This document shows, one piece after another, positions 23,567 to 32,118 of a DNA stretch of 38,371 nt. Under the pieces are notes generated by a model. It ran no database searches. It saw only the letters and a list, made by a program, of their open reading frames with translations, and was not told the DNA's origin. The first letter of the stretch is position 1. Every line of letters starts with the position of its first letter. The translations under genes were made by a program, and so were the position numbers. Source of the stretch: JBBQAA01 sp038276395 (GTDB lineage Bacteria > Actinomycetota > Thermoleophilia > Solirubrobacterales > Solirubrobacteraceae); the NCBI GenBank assembly GCA_038276395.1, contig JBBQAA010000077.1, forward strand, positions 1 to 38,371, in the 5' to 3' direction.

Positions 23567-23667
23567 TCACCGGCGGAACGTCACGAATCTCTCTCCTTCC
23601 CTAGCTCAGCCCAGCCCAGCCCCGCGGAGACCGCGAGCGCGCCGAGGCGGGTAGACGCCCGCGGTCC

Positions 23668-25221
23668 CTACGGGTCCACGAGCACGCCGGGGTTCAGCCG
23701 CCACGCGGGATCGACCGCCGCCTTGGCGCCCCGCAGCGCCGCGGCGAACACGTCCGGCCGCTGGGCGTCGTACCACGGACGGTGGTCGCGGCCGACCGCG
23801 TGGTGGTGCGTGATCGTCCCGCCGGCGGCGATGACCGCATCGCCGGCGGCGCCCTTCAGCTCATCCCACTGCGCCAGCTCGTCGCCGCGGCGCGCGGGCG
23901 CTAGGATCGTGAAGTAGGGTGCCGGGCCGTCGGGATAGACGTGGGTCAGGCGGCAGGTGACGAACCCGTGCCCGCCGAGCGCCTTTCCCACCGCGCCGGT
24001 GACCGCCGCGTGGAAGGCGGGGAAGCGCTCCCAGGTGATCGCCGTCTCGAAGGTCTCGGCGAAGACGCCCGCGAGGATCAGCCGGTCGCGCAGGAAGGGC
24101 GCGCGGAGGAACGCCTCGCGCCAGGCGCCCGCCCCGCCGCCGCGCTCAGACCACTCCCCGCCGTGCTCGGCGCAGATCTCGCGCGCGCGAGCGACCCCGG
24201 CCGCGACCGGATGGTCGGCCGACTCGAAGCCGACGACGAGGAGGGCGTGGGATCCGTCGCCCGCGCCCGTCACGCCGGCCTCGCGCGCGTCGATGAGCCG
24301 GCAGTTCGCGGGCTGCAGACCGGACTGCGCGAGCGCGCGCACCGCCTCCGCCCCCGCCGCGAAGGACTCGAAGGCCACCGAGGCCGAGGCGCGCTCGGTC
24401 GGCCGCGGCAGCACCCGCACCCAGGCCTCGGTGATGAGCCCGAGCGTGCCCTCGGAGCCGAGCAGCAGCCGGTCGGGCGAGACCCCGGCGCCCGAGCCCG
24501 GCAGCCGGCGGGACTCCCACACCCCCGCGGGCGTCACCGCGCGCACGGACTCGACGAGGTCGTCGACGTGCGTCGGCCCGGTGGCGAAGTGCCCGCCCGC
24601 CCGCGTGGCGATCCAGCCGCCGAGCGTCGAGAGCTCGAAGGACTGCGGGAAGAAGCGCATGGTCAGCCCGCGGGCGGCGAGCTGCTCCTCGAGCACCGGT
24701 CCGGCCGCGCCCGCCTGGATTCGCGCCGCGCGCGAGACCTCGTCGATCTCGAGCACGCGGTCGAGCGCGCCGAGGTCGACGACGAGCACCCCCGCGTGCG
24801 GACCGGGGTCGGGCAGCTCGAGGCCGCCGACGACGCTCGTGCCGCCGCCCCAAGGGACGACCGCGAGGTCGGCCTCCTCCGCCCACGCGAGCGCGCGCTC
24901 CACGTCCGCCTCGGAGCGCGGGCGGGCGACGACGTCCGGGGGATGGGCGAACTCGCCCCGCAGGGCGCGGACGATGTCCCGGTAGCCCCGCCCGTAGCTG
25001 TGCGTCGCGCGCTCGCGCGCGGCGGCGGAGAACAGCGGATCGGCCGGCGGCGGCTCCCGCGGCGGCGGGAGCCGCACGGCCTCCCAGGCGACGGGCACCT
25101 CGGGCTCGAGCGCGGGAAACCCGAGGTGCTCGGCCACGGCCGGCGCGAGCGCTGCCACCTCGGCCGGCGCGGGCTCCGAGTCCTCCGGCCCCCAGGCCCA
25201 GAAGCTGCGCCGCGGCGCCAT
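23668..25221 (-). CDS. FAD-binding oxidase, alkyl-DHAP-synthase (AGPS)-like
   Basis: 517 residues. Starts MAPRRSFWAWGPEDSEP as in bacterial AGPS-type oxidases. A VAO/PCMH FAD domain follows: ATHSYGRGYRDIVRALRGEF, the pyrophosphate loop VVPWGGGTSVVGGLELPDPG, and LLLGSEGTLGLITEAWVRVL. The C-terminal cap ends with TITHHHAVGRDHRPWYDAQ, matching the HHH active-site segment of alkyldihydroxyacetone-phosphate synthases, then WRLNPGVLVDP. In eukaryotes this enzyme makes ether lipids, but bacterial members may oxidise other hydroxyacids or alcohols, so the substrate is open. ATG 25221 has a TACACT hexamer 6 nt upstream. Single gene, divergent from NUDIX. Confidence 0.88.
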   Translation of the reverse strand: MAPRRSFWAWGPEDSEPAPAEVAALAPAVAEHLGFPALEPEVPVAWEAVRLPPPREPPPADPLFSAAARERATHSYGRGYRDIVRALRGEFAHPPDVVARPRSEADVERALAWAEEADLAVVPWGGGTSVVGGLELPDPGPHAGVLVVDLGALDRVLEIDEVSRAARIQAGAAGPVLEEQLAARGLTMRFFPQSFELSTLGGWIATRAGGHFATGPTHVDDLVESVRAVTPAGVWESRRLPGSGAGVSPDRLLLGSEGTLGLITEAWVRVLPRPTERASASVAFESFAAGAEAVRALAQSGLQPANCRLIDAREAGVTGAGDGSHALLVVGFESADHPVAAGVARAREICAEHGGEWSERGGGAGAWREAFLRAPFLRDRLILAGVFAETFETAITWERFPAFHAAVTGAVGKALGGHGFVTCRLTHVYPDGPAPYFTILAPARRGDELAQWDELKGAAGDAVIAAGGTITHHHAVGRDHRPWYDAQRPDVFAAALRGAKAAVDPAWRLNPGVLVDP

Positions 25222-25227
25222 CGCGCG

Positions 25228-25237
25228 AGTGTAGGTT
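25228..25237. promoter_or_regulatory. Shared divergent -10 elements (FAD oxidase and NUDIX operon)
   Basis: Plus TAGGTT (25232-25237) is 7 nt before ATG 25245. Minus TACACT (25233-25228) is 6 nt before ATG 25221. The two hexamers share TA at 25232-25233 inside a 23-bp gap. No ribosome binding sites are present. Confidence 0.5.
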
Positions 25238-25244
25238 TTCGGCG

Positions 25245-25892
25245 ATGTCCCTTCCCGTCGGCCTCCTCGCCCGCGGCCCGTGGGCGCCCGAGCAGGTCTC
25301 GGCGGCGTGGAGCGAGGCGCCCTGGGACCCGCCCGCGGCGACGAGCGCCTCGGCCGACGCGGCGCTGGCCGAGCTGCGCGGCCGCGGCTCGCCGAGCCAC
25401 GACGGGCTCGCGGCGCGCGTGGTGGGGTTCAGCGCCGCGGACGGCGGCCTGCAGCTCGAGCTCCACCCCGCGCGCTGGGCGCTGCGCCTGACCGGCGAGC
25501 CCGCCGTGCAGTCCCTCTCGGCCATGTGCGTCGTGCGCGACGCCGAGGGCCGCTGGCTGGCCGGGCGCCGGGCGGCGTGGGTCGCCTCCTGGGCCGGGCG
25601 CTGGGCGCTCGGGGCGGGGGGCGCGGTCGAGGTGGGCGAGAACCCCGTCGCCGCGCTCACACGCGAGCTAGAGGAGGAGTGGTCGGTGACCCCTGCCGCC
25701 TTCCGCGTCGAGGCGCTGGCCAAGACGCCCGACGGCCACGTCTTCCTCGTCGGCCTGGCCGAGCTCGCGCCCGGCGCCGAGGTCAGCGCCGACGCCGAGC
25801 ACGACCGCCACACGTGGTGGCCGTCCGACGTCCGGGCCTGGCCCGAGGAGGCCTCGGAGCCGCTGCGCCGCATCGGCTGGCTCGTCACGTGA
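25245..25892 (+). CDS. NUDIX hydrolase
   Basis: 215 residues. The NUDIX box is complete: GAVEVGENPVAALTRELEEE followed by WSV fits G-x5-E-x7-REUxEExxU. The N-terminal 85 residues (MSLPVGLLARGPWAPEQVSA) are not part of the fold core and may recognise substrate, as in other long actinobacterial NUDIX proteins. It should cleave a nucleoside diphosphate linked to another moiety; the substrate is unknown. First gene of a chain that runs by overlaps and short junctions through the membrane protein and E2-E1 dehydrogenase to the secreted hydrolase. Its TGA overlaps the next GTG. Confidence 0.9.
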   Translation: MSLPVGLLARGPWAPEQVSAAWSEAPWDPPAATSASADAALAELRGRGSPSHDGLAARVVGFSAADGGLQLELHPARWALRLTGEPAVQSLSAMCVVRDAEGRWLAGRRAAWVASWAGRWALGAGGAVEVGENPVAALTRELEEEWSVTPAAFRVEALAKTPDGHVFLVGLAELAPGAEVSADAEHDRHTWWPSDVRAWPEEASEPLRRIGWLVT

Positions 25893-26179
25893 TCACCTTC
25901 GGGCGGCTCCGCGCCACCTCGTTCGTGCACTCCCTCGTCTACGTGGGCCTGCTGCTCGCCGCCTTCGCGCTGGGGAAGCCCGAGCCCGCGACGTTCACCC
26001 TCGGCACGGCCCACGGGCTCCTGTGGATCGGCATGTCGCTGGCCTGCCTGGCCGCCGTGCGCCGCCGGGTCATCCCGCTCTGGCTCGCGGTCGTGGTCTG
26101 CGTCCTCGGCGGCCTCGGGCCGTTCGCGGGCACGGCGGGCTTCCTCCTCCAGAGCCGGCGTATAGAGTTGGCCGCCTGA
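25889..26179 (+). CDS. Small integral membrane protein, DUF3817-like
   Basis: 96 residues with three hydrophobic stretches: TSFVHSLVYVGLLLAAFALG, LGTAHGLLWIGMSLACLAAV and PLWLAVVVCVLGGLGPFAGT. The GxAHG element at the start of helix 2 and the overall size fit DUF3817 membrane proteins. GTG 25889 overlaps the NUDIX stop (GTGA), and its own stop overlaps the start of the dehydrogenase gene (TGATG). Function unknown. Confidence 0.72.
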   Translation: MITFGRLRATSFVHSLVYVGLLLAAFALGKPEPATFTLGTAHGLLWIGMSLACLAAVRRRVIPLWLAVVVCVLGGLGPFAGTAGFLLQSRRIELAA

Positions 26180-29100
26180 TGGCAGCGACGACCACGGTTC
26201 AGGTCACGGTGCCGGCGATGGGCGAGTCGGTCACCGAGGGGACCATCCTCGAGTGGCACAAGCAGGAGGGCGACACCGTCGCCGCGGACGAGACCCTCGT
26301 AGAGATCTCGACCGACAAGGTCGACGCCGAGCTGCCCGCCCCCGTGAGCGGGACGGTCGTGAAGATCCACGTGGCCGAGGGGGACACCGTCACCGTCGGC
26401 GCGCTCGTGGCCGAGATCGACCCCGCCGGCGGGGCGCCCGCCGCGGCGCCCGAGGACGGAGCCGCCGCGGACGGCGACGCGGCCGAGACGACCGTCGAGG
26501 TCATCATGCCCGCGATGGGCGAGTCGGTCTCCGAGGGCACCGTGCTCGAGTGGACCAAGGAGATCGGCGAGGCGGTCGCCGCCGACGAAACGATCGTCGA
26601 GATCTCCACCGACAAGGTCGACGCCGAGGTGCCCGCTCCCGCCTCGGGGACGCTCACCGAGATCCTTGCCCAGGCGGGCGACACCGTCACGGTCGGCCAG
26701 GTCCTCGCGCGCATGTCCGCCTCCGGCGCGTCGGCCGCCGCGCCCACGCCCGCCCCGACGACCTCCGGGCCCACCCGGCCCGGCACCGACGCCACCGGCG
26801 CGGGCACACCGCCGGCGGGCGGGAACGGCGAGGGCGTGACCCCGGTGGCTCGCCGCGTCGCCGACGCCGAGGGCGTCGACCTGACCCGCGTCGCGGGCAC
26901 CGGCCCGCACGACCGGATCACCAAGGAGGACGTCCTCGCCGCCAAGGCCAACGGGGGCGCGAGCGCCAACGGCGCCGCCACCAACGGCGCCGCCACCAAC
27001 GGCGCCGCCGCCGCCGCGGGCTCCCGCACGAAGCTCAAGGGCTCAGCCGCCGTCCTCGCGCGCTACATGGACGAGTCGCGCTCGATCCCGACCGCGACGT
27101 CCTTCCGGACGATGACGGTGACCACGCTCGACGGTCGGCGCAAGCAGCTCAAGGCGGGGGGGAGGAAGGTCTCCTTCACCCACCTCATCGCCTACGCGAT
27201 CGCCAAGGTCGTGACCGACGACATGCCGGTCATGGCCCATCACTTCGACGACGGGCACCGCGTCGACGACGGCGCCGTCAACCTCGGCCTCGCCGTCGAC
27301 GTCGAGAAGAAGGACGGCACCCGCACGCTCATGGTGCCGGTCATCCGCGACGCGGGCCGGCTGTCCTTCGCCGACTTCCTCGACGCCTACAACGCGCTCG
27401 TCGAGAAGGCGCGCACGAACACGCTGACGGCCGACGACCTGACGGGGGCGAACGTCTCGCTCACGAACCCCGGCGGGATCGGGACGGTCTACTCCGTGCC
27501 GCGGCTCATGGTCGGGCAGGGGACGATCGTCGCCACCGGAGCGATCGGCTACCCGCCGGGGCTCGAGCTGGCGGGCCCGGCGATCGGCGCCGAGAAGGTC
27601 ATGGGCCTCACGTCGACCTACGACCATCGTCTGATCCAGGGCGCCGAGTCCGGGCGCTTCCTGCAGCGGATCGAGGCCCTCCTGCAGGGCGAGGAGCACT
27701 TCTACGAGACCGTCTTCGGAGACCTCGGCGTCGTGCTGCCCGACCCGCCGGCCCCGCCCGCTCCGAGCACGGTGGGGTCCGCGCCCGCCCCTTCGCCCGC
27801 CGCACCCGCGACCTCAGAAGAGCTGCTCCAGGCCGTGCAGGCCGCCACCTCGGTCATCAAGGCCCACCGCACGCACGGGCACCTCGCCGCGAGGCTCGAC
27901 CCGCTCGGCTCCGAGCCCGAGGGCGACCCGGCGCTCTCCCCGCGCACGGTCGGCCTCACGCCCGAGCTGATGGCGCAGATCCCCGCCAAGATCCTGCGCA
28001 TGTACGTCCCGGGGGCAACCCTCGCTGACGCGCTGCCGCACCTGCGGGACACCTACTGCGGCCCGATCGCCTACGAGATCGAGCACATCGCCTCGCACCG
28101 CCAGCGGGTCTGGCTGCGGGAGCGCATCGAGTCCGGCGAGTTCCGCAAGGCGCTCACCCACGACGAGCACAAGGCCGTGCTGAAGCGCCTGACCGAGGTC
28201 GACGCCTTCGAGCGCTTCCTCCACAAGGCCTACCTCGGGGCCAAGCAGTTCTCGATCGAGGGCCTCGACATGACGGTGCCGATGCTCGACGAGCTCATCC
28301 AGCTCTCGGCCTCCCAGGGCGCGCGCGAGGTCGTCATCGGGATGGCCCATCGCGGCCGGCTCTCCGTCCTCGCCCACAACCTCGGCCGTCCCTACGAGAC
28401 GATCTTCGCCGAGTTCGAGGGCGCCTCGACGCTCGAGGCGATCACGACGATCCCCCAGGGCGGCACGGGCGACGTCAAGTACCACCACGGCGCCCAGGGC
28501 TACTACGAGCTCGGCGACGGCGAGTCGGTCTGCGTCCGCCTCGAGTCGAACCCGAGCCACCTGGAGTTCGTCTCCCCGGTGGTCGAGGGCGCCACGCGCG
28601 CGGCCCAGACCACGCGTCAGGGCCCGCACGCGCGGCGGGACACCAACGCCGCCATGCCGATCATCCTGCACGGCGACGCCGCCTTCCCCGGCCAGGGCGT
28701 CGTGGCCGAGACGCTGAACCTGCAGGCGCTCGACGGCTACACGGTGGGCGGCGCCGTCCACCTCATCCAGAACAACCAGATCGGCTTCACGACGATGCCC
28801 ACGGACGCCCGCTCGACGCGCTGGGCCTCCGACCCGGCCAAGGGCTTCGACGTTCCGATCATCCACGTCAACGCCGACGACGTGGCGGCCTGCATAGCCG
28901 CCGCCCGGCTCGCCTTCGCCTACCGCCTGGAGTTCGGCCACGACGTGGTCGTCGACCTCATCGGCTACCGCCGGTTCGGCCACAACGAGGCCGACGAGCC
29001 CGCCTACACCCAGCCCGAGATGTACCAGCAGATCAAGTCCCATCCGCCGGTGCGGGAGATCTACGCCTCCCAGCTCGCCGAGGCGGGGACGATCTCCAAG

Positions 29101-30453
29101 GAGGAGGCCGAGCGCATGACCGAGGAGGTCTGGGCGCAGCTCTCGGCCGAGCACTCAGACCTCAAGGAGCTGATCGCCGAGGGCGGGGAGTCGCCCGAGC
29201 AGCAGACCGGGGAGTACCAGCTCGACCGCTCGCCGAGCCCGGACGTCAAGACCGCCGTCCCCGCCGAGCGCCTGCGCTCCCTGAACGAGGAGCTCCTCCG
29301 GGTGCCCGACGGCTTCACCATCCACCCGAAGCTCGTCCGCTCGCTCGCCCAGCGCGAGGAGGCGCTCGGCGCCGACGGCGGGATCACCTGGGCCCACGCC
29401 GAGGTGCTGGCCTTCGCCTCCCTGCTCACCGAGGGCACGCCGATCCGCCTGACGGGTCAGGACGTCGAGCGCGGCACGTTCTCCCAGCGCCACCTCGTCC
29501 TGCACGACCCGAAGACCGGCCAGGAGTTCGCGCCGGTGCAGAACCTGCCCGGCGCGCTCGCGCCGATGGAGCTGCACAACTCGCCGCTCTCGGAGATCGG
29601 CGCGCTCGGCTTCGAGTACGGCTACTCGCAGGAGGCGCCGGAGACGCTCGTGCTGTGGGAGGGCCAGTTCGGCGACTTCGCCAACTCCGCCCAGGTCATC
29701 ATCGACCAGTTCATCGTCTCCGGCCTGGCCAAGTGGGGCCAGACCTCGCGCCTGACGCTGCTCCTCCCCCACGGCTACGAGGGCTCGGGGCCGGAGCACT
29801 CCTCGGCCCGGCTCGAGCGCTTTCTGCAGCTCTGCGCGGAGGGCAACATCCGCGTCGCCAACCCGACGACGCCCGCGCAGTACTTCCATCTCCTGCGCCG
29901 CCAGGCGCGGATCGCCAAGCAGCGCCCGCTCGTGGTCATGACGCCGAAGTCGCTGCTGCGCCTGGCCCAGGCCACGAACCGGATCGAGCACCTCTCCGAC
30001 ACGCGCTTCTTCGAGGTGCTGGCCGAGCCGCGCGTGGAGAACGCGCGCGTGGCCCGGCTGGTGCTCTGCACCGGCAAGATCTACTACGACCTCGTCGGCT
30101 CGCCCGACCGCTCCGAGAAGCCCGAGGTCGCCATCGGCCGCGTCGAGCTGCTCTACCCCTTCCCCCAGGCGCAGATCCTCGAGCTGATCGGCTCCTACCC
30201 GAACCTGCGCGAGGTCATCTGGGTGCAGGAGGAGCCGCGGAACATGGGCGCCCGGGCCCACATGTCCCCGCGCCTCATGCAGGTCCTGCCCGAGGGCCTC
30301 GGCTTCGGCTACATCGGCCGGCCGGAGCGGGCGAGCCCGGGCGAGGGCTACCCCGCCGCGCACATCGAGGAGCAGCGGCGGCTGATCGAGGCCGCGCTCG
30401 ACCTCGAGCGCCCGGTCTCCATGTACCCGCGCAAGGCGCCGGGCGAGCGGTGA
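26179..30453 (+). CDS. kgd: 2-oxoglutarate dehydrogenase, complete E2-E1 fusion with two lipoyl domains (Kgd-type)
   Basis: 1424 residues in one chain. Lipoyl domain 1 (residues 5-80) has its lipoyl Lys47 in EISTDKVDAE; lipoyl domain 2 (105-180) has Lys146 in the same motif. A peripheral-subunit-binding domain lies at about 220-256 (VTPVARRVADAEGVDLTRVA). The succinyltransferase E2 core, about 285-510, carries YDHRLIQGAESGRF (His483; the usual Asp is Gln487, as in Kgd/OdhA). The ThDP-dependent E1, about 545-1424, has RTHGHLAARLDPLG, GMAHRGRLSVLAHNLG and the ThDP motif HGDAAFPGQG to QNNQIGFTT (about 831-873). It performs E1 and E2 steps of the TCA cycle; E3 must come from elsewhere. A TAGAGT 10 nt before ATG could be an internal promoter. 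Confidence 0.94.
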   Translation: MAATTTVQVTVPAMGESVTEGTILEWHKQEGDTVAADETLVEISTDKVDAELPAPVSGTVVKIHVAEGDTVTVGALVAEIDPAGGAPAAAPEDGAAADGDAAETTVEVIMPAMGESVSEGTVLEWTKEIGEAVAADETIVEISTDKVDAEVPAPASGTLTEILAQAGDTVTVGQVLARMSASGASAAAPTPAPTTSGPTRPGTDATGAGTPPAGGNGEGVTPVARRVADAEGVDLTRVAGTGPHDRITKEDVLAAKANGGASANGAATNGAATNGAAAAAGSRTKLKGSAAVLARYMDESRSIPTATSFRTMTVTTLDGRRKQLKAGGRKVSFTHLIAYAIAKVVTDDMPVMAHHFDDGHRVDDGAVNLGLAVDVEKKDGTRTLMVPVIRDAGRLSFADFLDAYNALVEKARTNTLTADDLTGANVSLTNPGGIGTVYSVPRLMVGQGTIVATGAIGYPPGLELAGPAIGAEKVMGLTSTYDHRLIQGAESGRFLQRIEALLQGEEHFYETVFGDLGVVLPDPPAPPAPSTVGSAPAPSPAAPATSEELLQAVQAATSVIKAHRTHGHLAARLDPLGSEPEGDPALSPRTVGLTPELMAQIPAKILRMYVPGATLADALPHLRDTYCGPIAYEIEHIASHRQRVWLRERIESGEFRKALTHDEHKAVLKRLTEVDAFERFLHKAYLGAKQFSIEGLDMTVPMLDELIQLSASQGAREVVIGMAHRGRLSVLAHNLGRPYETIFAEFEGASTLEAITTIPQGGTGDVKYHHGAQGYYELGDGESVCVRLESNPSHLEFVSPVVEGATRAAQTTRQGPHARRDTNAAMPIILHGDAAFPGQGVVAETLNLQALDGYTVGGAVHLIQNNQIGFTTMPTDARSTRWASDPAKGFDVPIIHVNADDVAACIAAARLAFAYRLEFGHDVVVDLIGYRRFGHNEADEPAYTQPEMYQQIKSHPPVREIYASQLAEAGTISKEEAERMTEEVWAQLSAEHSDLKELIAEGGESPEQQTGEYQLDRSPSPDVKTAVPAERLRSLNEELLRVPDGFTIHPKLVRSLAQREEALGADGGITWAHAEVLAFASLLTEGTPIRLTGQDVERGTFSQRHLVLHDPKTGQEFAPVQNLPGALAPMELHNSPLSEIGALGFEYGYSQEAPETLVLWEGQFGDFANSAQVIIDQFIVSGLAKWGQTSRLTLLLPHGYEGSGPEHSSARLERFLQLCAEGNIRVANPTTPAQYFHLLRRQARIAKQRPLVVMTPKSLLRLAQATNRIEHLSDTRFFEVLAEPRVENARVARLVLCTGKIYYDLVGSPDRSEKPEVAIGRVELLYPFPQAQILELIGSYPNLREVIWVQEEPRNMGARAHMSPRLMQVLPEGLGFGYIGRPERASPGEGYPAAHIEEQRRLIEAALDLERPVSMYPRKAPGER
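26968..27012 (+). repeat. 15-bp tandem repeat in a protein linker
   Basis: Three copies of a 15-bp unit (AACGGCGCCGCCACC, the last ending GCC) encode NGAAT-NGAAT-NGAAA in the flexible linker between the subunit-binding domain and E2 core. Such repeats can change copy number by slippage without breaking the frame. Confidence 0.7.
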
Positions 30454-31769
30454 GGCGGCTCCTCGCGCTCGCGGGGCTGTGCGCCCTCGCGGGTGCGGGC
30501 GCCGCGCAGGCGCGCGAGCCCTACGTGGCGATCCCCGGGGTCGCCGCCGCCGGCCCGGCGAAGTACGACGTCGTCCACGTGCTAAAGATCGGCTCGCCCC
30601 GCGCACGGAACGTGCTCGTGCTGGTGCCCGGGTTCCAGGGCGGCGCGGGAATGCTCGCGCCCGTCGCGCGCGACATCGTGGGGCGCCTGCCGAACCTCCA
30701 GGTCTGGTGTGTCGACCGCCGCGAGAACGCCTTCGAGGACACCTCGGGCTTTCGCTCGCGCGACCCGGCCAAGGCGGCGGCCTACTACCTCGGCTTCAAG
30801 TACAAGCAGTACGGGGGGACGAAGCACCCGACGCCGTTCGTCAAGCGCTGGGGCCTTGCCACCTCGCTCGGAGACATCCGCGACGTCGTCCTCGCCGCGC
30901 GGCGCGGCGGGCGGCGGGTATTCCTCGGCGGGCACTCCCTCGGCGCCTCGACGGCGGACGCCTACGCCGGCTGGGACTTCCACGGCCGCCCGGGCTACAG
31001 GGACGTCGCCGGGCTCGTGCTCATCGACGGTGGGCTCGGTGGCTTCGGGAGCGCGCCGTCGCTGGCCGCGACCAAGCTCTCCCGGGCCATGCTCAACGCC
31101 CCGACGACGAACCCGTTCGCCGATCTGCTCGGGATCGGGATCCCCTCGATCGCGGGGGTGTTCGCCGAGGTCGGCGCGCTCTACGCCGACCGGGCGCCGA
31201 ACGCGCCCTCGGGTCTGCAGACAAACCCCGTCATCCCCAAGCAGTTCAAGCCGCCCGTGCGGGCCACGAACCTCGCCGCCTACGGCTACGTCTTCGACGC
31301 CTCGACCGCGCCGCCGGGGCTCGACCTCATCCGGATCCACGCCGGCCATCTGGCGCGCTCCTGGTCTCCGCGGCGCTGGGTGGACGGCGAGTACACCTCC
31401 CTTGAATCCTTCGCCCACAACTTCGCCGCCGAGCGCCCGAACGCGCTCGAGTGGTACTTCCCCCAGCGGCTGTCGCTCGACATCGGCGCCGCCAACGCGC
31501 TGGCGCGGACGCGGGCCGCGGACCTGCTCGGGGTGCGGGAGTGGCACACGCGGCAGATCGACCGGCCGCTGTACGTGTTCCAGACGTCGCTGTCCAAGGG
31601 CGGCGTGTTCCGGGGCGCCCGGCGGCTCGTCAAGTTCTCGCGCATCAAACGATCGCGGTTCGTCGAGAACGAGGGCATGAGCCATCTGGATCCGCTCGAG
31701 GCCCGGCCGGGACGCAACACGTTCCTGAAGTCGGTCGTGCCCTTTCTGCGGCCGCTACTGCGACGGTAG
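30450..31769 (+). CDS. Secreted alpha/beta hydrolase
   Basis: 439 residues. The signal peptide VRRLLALAGLCALAGAGAAQ is followed by AREPYV. Hydrolase core: NVLVLVPGFQGGAGML (oxyanion region), VWCVDRRENAFEDTSGFRSR, nucleophile elbow FLGGHSLGAST, AGLVLIDGGLGGF, and the putative His in NEGMSHLDPLEA near the C-terminus. A large insert (TNPVIPKQFKPPVRATNLAA) suggests a lid. It probably cleaves esters outside the cytoplasm; the substrate is unknown. GTG 30450 overlaps the dehydrogenase stop (GTGA), which sets the start, although the functional link to central metabolism is not obvious. Confidence 0.87.
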   Translation: MRRLLALAGLCALAGAGAAQAREPYVAIPGVAAAGPAKYDVVHVLKIGSPRARNVLVLVPGFQGGAGMLAPVARDIVGRLPNLQVWCVDRRENAFEDTSGFRSRDPAKAAAYYLGFKYKQYGGTKHPTPFVKRWGLATSLGDIRDVVLAARRGGRRVFLGGHSLGASTADAYAGWDFHGRPGYRDVAGLVLIDGGLGGFGSAPSLAATKLSRAMLNAPTTNPFADLLGIGIPSIAGVFAEVGALYADRAPNAPSGLQTNPVIPKQFKPPVRATNLAAYGYVFDASTAPPGLDLIRIHAGHLARSWSPRRWVDGEYTSLESFAHNFAAERPNALEWYFPQRLSLDIGAANALARTRAADLLGVREWHTRQIDRPLYVFQTSLSKGGVFRGARRLVKFSRIKRSRFVENEGMSHLDPLEARPGRNTFLKSVVPFLRPLLRR

Positions 31770-31879
31770 GGAGCTGCCCCGCCGACCGGTGCTACCGCGC
31801 GGCGGCGGGCCCCCGTCCCCTCGGTTCCGAGGTGCTCGGAGAGTGGAGCTGCCCGCTCCGGGCGCGCATGGTGGACGGG

Positions 31880-31885
31880 TAGTCT
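31880..31885 (+). promoter_or_regulatory. Candidate -10 element (TAGTCT)
   Basis: TAGTCT lies 7 nt before ATG 31893, matching the leaderless spacing of the other genes and supporting the small ORF as real. Confidence 0.4.
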
Positions 31886-31892
31886 CATCCGC

Positions 31893-32114
31893 ATGTGTGC
31901 GGGATGCGCGATGGCGGCCGCCGCGGGCGCGAGCGGAGCCCGGGCCTGGCTGCAGGCCCATCACTTCACCTGGCTGACCGAGGCGCGGCTCAAGCGCGTC
32001 ACCGTCGGGGTCGTGGTCGCGGCGTTCGTGGTGCCGAGCGTCGGCATCAGCGGCTCGACCAAGCCGCCCAGCCACGGCGCGCCGGTTGCGTCGGCGCGCG
32101 GCACGACGCGCTGA
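31893..32114 (+). CDS. Small membrane protein with N-terminal CxxC
   Basis: 73 residues beginning MCAGCAMAAAAGASGARAWL, then QAHHFTWLTEARLKRVTVGV and one transmembrane segment (about 36-52, VTVGVVVAAFVVPSVGI), ending in a polar tail. The N-terminal CxxC, the HH pair and the single helix look like a conserved layout rather than random sequence, and the promoter spacing fits. Metal or haem binding at the cysteines is possible but unproven. It converges with the DUF1028 gene. Confidence 0.6.
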   Translation: MCAGCAMAAAAGASGARAWLQAHHFTWLTEARLKRVTVGVVVAAFVVPSVGISGSTKPPSHGAPVASARGTTR

Positions 32115-32118
32115 ACTG

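Noticed and set aside
23460..23654. Small MSTKR-type ORFs inside the palindromic elements (both strands, also near 8792)
   Set aside because: Similar peptides on opposite strands follow from palindrome symmetry; no ribosome binding site or promoter. Kept as a repeat, not a gene, although a coding role cannot be fully excluded.
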